DNA of 64,000 bases, from assembly GCF_016919005.1 (NCBI RefSeq), contig NZ_JAFFQE010000002.1:186001-250000 (forward strand), given 5' to 3'. The notes beneath the pieces are model-generated. The model was not told the DNA's origin, ran no database searches, and saw only the letters and a list, made by a program, of their open reading frames with translations. The translations under genes and the position numbers were made by a program. Positions within the stretch are counted from its first letter, which is position 1; each line of letters opens with the position of its first letter. The stretch comes from Desulfopila inferna (GTDB lineage Bacteria > Desulfobacterota > Desulfobulbia > Desulfobulbales > Desulfocapsaceae). Below are positions 59,681-64,000 of the stretch, piece after piece.

Positions 59681-61066
59681 TTACTCATCATTTTCCCCTT
59701 CGACAACTTTTTCCGTGGGTTTGCCGCTCTGTTTGACTTTGCCTTCATCCTCCGCAAGGGCTGAAGAACCACAGTGAAACCCACCGACATAAGAACATAA
59801 CGATCCTGCAGCGATTGCCCAGGCCCCAACGGCATCGCCGCCGAAGTTGCCGCCCCCGCCACTGAACTGCAAACCATCAGCAGCCGAAGATGGCCGGCGA
59901 GACCGGCCGGAACAAAGGGTACCGCCAAACCGTCTACTCCAGGAATCGACAGAGGAACCCAACCCAAGTGCAATAAGATATGGGAACCAGCTGTCGTCAA
60001 GAGCCGGTTTTCTTTCCTGCAGCTCCTTTTGAAAATATTTTTTTATTGCCAGCAGTTTTTTGCGCAAAACGGTTCTTTCCGGACTATCCACTGTCTTGGC
60101 AAAATAGAACGAGGAATAGATTGCTGTGCCGAAGAGGAAAGCCAAGCCGCTGAGCAGTAGGATGGAGGTTCCGGAGTAACCGAGAAGCAGAAAAAACAGG
60201 AGCAGAAACAGGGGTACCAGGTGCACCATTAAATATTTCCAGCGCAGCCCGTCTACCTGTCGCCTGTAGACACCACCGATGAGAGAACCGGCAATCAACC
60301 CGATGATCCCGGTAATTCCACTGATAATTGTCACTCTCAGCTCATCTGGATGAACAAAACCATTGGCCAGAAAAATGAAAAATGGTGGCAGCAATCCTAT
60401 TAACATCCACAACCACATATATTCCAGGAGCTTATCTAAACGCTTTACCGCCAGCTTTTTCTGCAGGGATTTCCCGGTAAGGCGCATTCGATGAAGTGTC
60501 TGGTTTTTCCGTCGGTAATATGCCTTGAGACGCCTGGTGTCGGTGGTATTGCCATTGATGAAAAGCCGCTCCACCATAACTTTTTCATAGCCGTTGAAGG
60601 TATGCAAAGGCTGCAGCAAACTGAGATAAAGCGTATACCGGCCTGGAATATGACGGTTGATAAAGGGAAACATAACGGGCTCAAGCCAACTGCTCATTTT
60701 TTTCTCTACCACCATTCGTGCCAGCACCGCAGCCATTCCATGTCCACTGGTTTTTTTGTCCCACACCGCTCCGACCTTCTCCGGCACCATGCTGAAAAGA
60801 TCCTCCCGCAGCCAAGTTTCATCGATTTCCGCAGGAGAAAGCACAGGAGCAAATCTCTGTTTTTTTCGCTCATGCAAGAAAAGACTGCCGGAGCGCCAGA
60901 GAAGGACGATCAGCAGAAGCACGGCGCAACTGAGCATAAACCAGTGCGGTGTCGCCGGTATTGACGGATCCGGAGCATTTCCGGATTGGTTTTGCGCAAT
61001 TACCGCAGAACCGGTTATCAGTAAAGCAATAGCGAAGAAAATCGCTAAGAGTCGCTTAGAAATCAT
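59681..61066 (-). CDS. DUF2207-type membrane protein, short N-terminal form
   Basis: A 461-residue protein. An N-terminal signal or anchor (SKRLLAIFFAIALLITGSAV) is followed by a helix at about residues 38-58, a cytoplasmic region (LSPAEIDETWLREDLFSMVP) and paired membrane helices at about 240-330. The C-terminal block (DDSWFPYLIALGLGSSVDSW to FSGGGGNFGGDAVGAW) is typical of DUF2207 proteins. The large extracellular N-terminal domain normally present is missing or reduced to a short linker, so this is a truncated family form. Function unknown. The start at 61066 follows GGAGATGG. Confidence 0.72.
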   Translation of the reverse strand: MISKRLLAIFFAIALLITGSAVIAQNQSGNAPDPSIPATPHWFMLSCAVLLLIVLLWRSGSLFLHERKKQRFAPVLSPAEIDETWLREDLFSMVPEKVGAVWDKKTSGHGMAAVLARMVVEKKMSSWLEPVMFPFINRHIPGRYTLYLSLLQPLHTFNGYEKVMVERLFINGNTTDTRRLKAYYRRKNQTLHRMRLTGKSLQKKLAVKRLDKLLEYMWLWMLIGLLPPFFIFLANGFVHPDELRVTIISGITGIIGLIAGSLIGGVYRRQVDGLRWKYLMVHLVPLFLLLFFLLLGYSGTSILLLSGLAFLFGTAIYSSFYFAKTVDSPERTVLRKKLLAIKKYFQKELQERKPALDDSWFPYLIALGLGSSVDSWSRRFGGTLCSGRSRRPSSAADGLQFSGGGGNFGGDAVGAWAIAAGSLCSYVGGFHCGSSALAEDEGKVKQSGKPTEKVVEGENDE

Positions 61067-61314
61067 GGACCATCTCCGAATCGCAGGTTGTCTGCCGAAA
61101 GCCATAAAAGCCGCCTTAATCCCCTACCCTTATCCTAACAGTATTTTCCTTCAGTCTCAAATAGTTCCGGAAAAATGCTTCTCCTGAGGCTTCACCATCG
61201 ACAACCATTCACACTGGACGCCTTCTCCGACATGTTTATAGTGGAATTATACCTTATTGAGCCAATCCGCCCTGCTCATATACTCCAAACTCATCCAACA
61301 ACAAGGAGATTCCC

Positions 61315-61995
61315 ATGAAGATCCTGATGGTTTTAACATCCCACGACAGGCTAGGTGAAACAAACGAGAAAACGGGATTCTGGCTGGAAGAATTTGCGGC
61401 GCCATATTATGTTTTCAAAGACAATGATATTGAAGTTTCGCTGGCATCTCCCGAAGGAGGACAACCGCCGATTGACCCCAAAAGCGATGCACCCGAGGCT
61501 CAGACAGAAGCAACAAGACGGTTCTATAACGATGAAGAAGCACAGAATCTATTGGCCAATACGGAGCCTCTGGAATCCCCCAATCCTCTCGATTTCGATG
61601 CGATTTTCTACCCCGGCGGACATGGACCACTGTGGGATCTGACCGATGATATAAATTCGATATCCCTGATCGAATCTTTTCATCGACGGGGAAAGCCCAT
61701 CGGCTTTGTCTGTCATGGCCTGGCAGCCCTGACCCATGCCAAAAATGAGGAAGGTTTTCCTCTGGTCAAAGGCAAGAAGGTCACCGGCTTCACTAATTAT
61801 GAGGAATCTCTCGTCCGATTAACCGAAATAGTCCCCTTTCCCATTGAAAATATGTTGCATGATCTGGGCGGGGATTTCAGCAAGTCCGACGCCTGGAAGA
61901 GTCACGTTGTTATTGACGGCAATCTCGTCACCGGCCAGAATCCGGCCTCATCGAAAGAGGCGGCCGAAGCGATAGTTGAACTTCTGAAAAAGTAG
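61315..61995 (+). CDS. DJ-1/PfpI family protein (type 1 glutamine amidotransferase-like)
   Basis: A 226-residue protein of the Hsp31/DJ-1 type. The nucleophile elbow IGFVCHGLAAL carries the Cys with the adjacent His, and the conserved Glu is in TGFWLEEFAAPYY. FDAIFYPGGHGPLWDL is a further family block. Relatives are glyoxalase III, deglycase or chaperone-like proteins that deal with reactive carbonyls. AAGGAG precedes the ATG. It is a single gene, divergent from the DUF2207 gene and convergent to the lipoprotein gene. Confidence 0.9.
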   Translation: MKILMVLTSHDRLGETNEKTGFWLEEFAAPYYVFKDNDIEVSLASPEGGQPPIDPKSDAPEAQTEATRRFYNDEEAQNLLANTEPLESPNPLDFDAIFYPGGHGPLWDLTDDINSISLIESFHRRGKPIGFVCHGLAALTHAKNEEGFPLVKGKKVTGFTNYEESLVRLTEIVPFPIENMLHDLGGDFSKSDAWKSHVVIDGNLVTGQNPASSKEAAEAIVELLKK

Positions 61996-62131
61996 TTGAA
62001 GATAATCAACTGATCCGAATAAGCTCAATCTACCAGGCTGTATATCTGAAAAAACGATTTGGCAATACATTGCTACTCTGAATCACCGTGTCAGATCTAC
62101 ATAACGATTGAGCTTCTTTCGGGGTCCATCA

Positions 62132-63316
62132 TCAATTGATAGCCTTAACCTTCTCAAGCAGGCTGCGTGATTTGGAGATGTAATCCTTTGCTTTCAGGTG
62201 GCCGGGATCATAGCGCAGCGTTTTCTCCCATTCCTGAATTGCCAGGGCGAGGTTGTCCTCGACAAAATATTTCACTCCCTTTTTGTAATGGACATCCGCC
62301 TGCATCCTCATCACGACCCCGACATTGGCAATGGCTTCTTCCACCCCTTCAAATCCAGGATCGACCTCCCGGAATACCTTCAGGGCTGCCAGGTACTTCC
62401 TCTGGGAATAGAGGAGTTCACCCTTTCTGAACAAATCCCTGTTCAGTCGTTCTGTGTCCCGGGCCAGCTTTTCCTTCTGTAGCTCCCGGATCTCCAAAAT
62501 CCAGGTTTTTACGTTTTTAAAAGCCGGATCTACCCCGGACAGTGCGCCGACTGCTTCCTCATACCTTTGCTGATCACGAAGTTTTTTGCCAAGCCCCACC
62601 AGAGAACTGTTGCGCAGGTATGAGGATTCCTGATCCCCGGGATGATTTTTGAGAATCTTTTCGGCCAGAGGCAGCAGTTCTTCAAATTTCTCCTGCTTAA
62701 AGAGCTTGCGGGCCCTGAGAATATCCCGTTTGTAATCCAGCAGGGGCTGTGAATAAAATGAATCCAATACCGGCAGATGGATGATCTCTCCCGCGACAAG
62801 ATCCTTCTCGTCCACTCCTGAAAAATGGATAACCGCAAAGATGTCATTATACGAACGATATACATTTTCGGAAATCTTCTCGAAGGTATCGTTTTCGCTC
62901 ACCGTATAGGGCAGGACCTCTCGCGGTTTGTATCTGTTTTTCAGGTATTCCAGGGCTATCTTGTTGGAAGGGTTAAATCTAAGCGCTTCGATAAACTCCT
63001 GCAGGGCTTTATCACCCTCACGTTTATCGTAAAAGATCATGCCTTCCTGGGAATGCAGTGATGATATTTTCTGCAGGTGGGTGGAAATATCGGCTATTTT
63101 ATCATCAATAACCCTTCTCGCTCCGTTCCAGTAATTCAGCGCGGCAAGATACTCTTCGTCTGCTTCGCTCTTGAGCGCGACGGCCTGGCCGGAAGAGGGC
63201 AGAGGCACCCCGGAGATAGTATTACCCGGTATGGCGCAGGCGGTAAGTGTCGCCAGCACTGCAAATGTGCAGATAAATATGATGATGCTTTTCAAACGCT
63301 CTTTGGTGGAGATCAT
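62132..63316 (-). CDS. LysM/TPR-containing lipoprotein
   Basis: A 394-residue lipoprotein. The signal peptide ends in the lipobox LTAC (Cys27). It is followed by a coiled region (ARRVIDDKIADISTHLQKI), a TPR pair (GDKALQEFIEALRFNPSNKIALEYL), a LysM-like module (LPYTVSENDTFEKISENVYRSYNDIFAVIHFSG) and further TPRs up to LAIQEWEKTLRYDPGHLKAKDYI. LysM suggests contact with peptidoglycan, and TPRs suggest protein binding in the periplasm. It lies 39 bases downstream of the nucleotide-cyclase gene, so they are probably co-transcribed and may form a signalling or envelope unit. Confidence 0.85.
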   Translation of the reverse strand: MISTKERLKSIIIFICTFAVLATLTACAIPGNTISGVPLPSSGQAVALKSEADEEYLAALNYWNGARRVIDDKIADISTHLQKISSLHSQEGMIFYDKREGDKALQEFIEALRFNPSNKIALEYLKNRYKPREVLPYTVSENDTFEKISENVYRSYNDIFAVIHFSGVDEKDLVAGEIIHLPVLDSFYSQPLLDYKRDILRARKLFKQEKFEELLPLAEKILKNHPGDQESSYLRNSSLVGLGKKLRDQQRYEEAVGALSGVDPAFKNVKTWILEIRELQKEKLARDTERLNRDLFRKGELLYSQRKYLAALKVFREVDPGFEGVEEAIANVGVVMRMQADVHYKKGVKYFVEDNLALAIQEWEKTLRYDPGHLKAKDYISKSRSLLEKVKAIN

Positions 63317-63347
63317 AACGATACTTTCAATCCTTGCCCTGCTCCTG

Positions 63348-63366
63348 AACCCAGCTCAGCTGGGTT
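63348..63366. repeat. Palindrome AACCCAGCTCAGCTGGGTT at the cyclase stop codon
   Basis: A perfect palindrome with 9-bp arms around one base. The cyclase codons for Gln-Pro-Ser and its TGA stop lie inside it on the minus strand. The same CCCAGCTCAGCTGGG core occurs at 899-913. Confidence 0.6.
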
Positions 63367-64000
63367 GACATCCTTCTTCAGGGATAGCGGCTGTCTGCAC
63401 ATCAAGCACTCGATAAATTTCCACGAGTTCTTCCTTACCTTTCACCTTTCGCGGCTCAAGGGCTTCCACTTCGACCAGGCCTCCAAAATGCCGGCTCATG
63501 CCATTGCCCACGATAATCTCCCGTGGTCCCGCCAGGCTGTTGAGATAGGAGGCCACATTGACACAGTCGCCGATCACGGTATATTCGGTTTTGACCTGTG
63601 AACCGATATTACCGGCGACGACAACACCGGACGCAATTCCTATTCCTATGGAACGGAGAAGGATATTGTCCTGCCGGTCGGTTTTAGCAAATTCCTGCTG
63701 CATGTCGAGCGCTGCCAGTAAGCATCTTCGGGCATGTTCTTTATGATATACCGGCACCCCGAACACCGCCAGTACCGAATCTCCCATGAACTTGTCGACA
63801 TATCCGCCATGCTTGAGGATGATTTCGGTGGCTATTTCAAAAAACTCATTGAGCTTTTCGACAACTTCCTCCGGCTCCCGTGTTTCTGCATAAGCGGTAA
63901 ACCCTCTGATATCGGCAAAAAGCACCGAGGCCTTGTTCTTACGGCCCTTGAGCCAGCCCTTTCCGGGGTTGGACATTATCATATCGAGGACTTCCGAGCC
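63356..64000 (-). CDS. Class III adenylate/guanylate cyclase, C-terminal part (runs off the window)
   Basis: The last 214 residues of a class III nucleotide cyclase. Catalytic blocks are ASVLFADIRGFTAYAE (metal Asp), GGYVDKFMGDSVLAVFG (second metal Asp), and KTEYTVIGDCVNVASYLNSLAG with the Asn/Arg-type transition-state region. Substrate residues suggest ATP, but this is not certain. The frame is open to the window edge (GSEVLD before the first Met), so sensor and membrane parts lie outside. The C-terminal residues CQPS are encoded by the palindromic repeat that also supplies the stop codon. The lipoprotein gene follows in the same direction. Confidence 0.88.
   Translation of the reverse strand, partial: GSEVLDMIMSNPGKGWLKGRKNKASVLFADIRGFTAYAETREPEEVVEKLNEFFEIATEIILKHGGYVDKFMGDSVLAVFGVPVYHKEHARRCLLAALDMQQEFAKTDRQDNILLRSIGIGIASGVVVAGNIGSQVKTEYTVIGDCVNVASYLNSLAGPREIIVGNGMSRHFGGLVEVEALEPRKVKGKEELVEIYRVLDVQTAAIPEEGCQPS

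Overview
The window reads as chromosome of an anaerobic, probably sulfate-reducing-type Desulfobacterota (former Deltaproteobacteria). This is inferred from gene content: ADP-forming acyl-CoA synthetases, ferredoxin:thioredoxin reductase, two TRAP transporters, sigma-54 control, a probable selenoprotein, and three copies of a molybdenum enzyme of the pyrogallol:phloroglucinol transhydroxylase family. No rRNA, tRNA, CRISPR array, prophage or intact transposase was seen.

Layout. 0-4.2 kb: hairpin-bearing repeats, a hotdog thioesterase, an unknown gene, an MBL hydrolase, the remnant of an RND pump and a saccharopine-dehydrogenase-like gene. 13.7-4.3 kb (minus): a nine-gene operon, transhydroxylase large and small subunit (copy 1), cupin, SDR, acyl-CoA synthetase beta and alpha, crotonase, DUF35 protein, thiolase. 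14.4-19.3 kb: IclR regulator, an orphan Fe-S stub of a Mo enzyme, MFS permease, fused acyl-CoA synthetase. 19.3-27.0 kb: two class III extradiol dioxygenase homologues, an NAT-like enzyme, and a minus-strand operon of FAH hydrolase, SnoaL-like protein, MhpB-like dioxygenase, BKACE and PaaI-like thioesterase behind a GntR gene. 27.5-32.8 kb: FmdE, a Cys-rich HesB/IscA-like protein and a divergent transhydroxylase pair (copy 2). 32.9-36.1 kb: FKBP, FTR/glutaredoxin, UspA, MFS. 36.7-41.4 kb: two cyclase-family hydrolases with a TRAP transporter; 42.5-45.5 kb: a second TRAP transporter. 46.1-53.3 kb: MFS, transhydroxylase copy 3 with an extra N-terminal domain, and a divergent sigma-54 activator. 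53.4-64 kb: TPR protein, BASS-type transporter, ALDH7-type dehydrogenase with a divergent Rrf2 regulator, an ArsM-like methyltransferase with an in-frame UGA, DUF2207 protein, DJ-1/PfpI protein, a LysM/TPR lipoprotein and a class III nucleotide cyclase running off the window.

How it may fit together (inference). Copies 1 and 3 of the large subunit keep the His, Asp-Ser and Tyr positions of the Pelobacter transhydroxylase active site. The window also holds candidates for later steps of anaerobic trihydroxybenzene breakdown: reduction (SDR), ring opening (cyclase family), C-C cleavage (BKACE or thiolase) and ATP formation (ADP-forming synthetases), plus uptake systems. Seven promoters of these scattered units share a palindrome close to TTACATGTAA at fixed spacing to the -35/-10 boxes, which suggests one regulon. 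An O2-dependent extradiol cleavage operon lies among them.

Strongest leads: the TTACATGTAA regulon; the UGA/SECIS-like methyltransferase; transhydroxylase copy 2, which has Phe for the catalytic Tyr and a four-cluster small subunit; the domain fusion and sigma-54 promoter of copy 3; and an operator shared by the Rrf2/ALDH7 and saccharopine-dehydrogenase promoters 55 kb apart.
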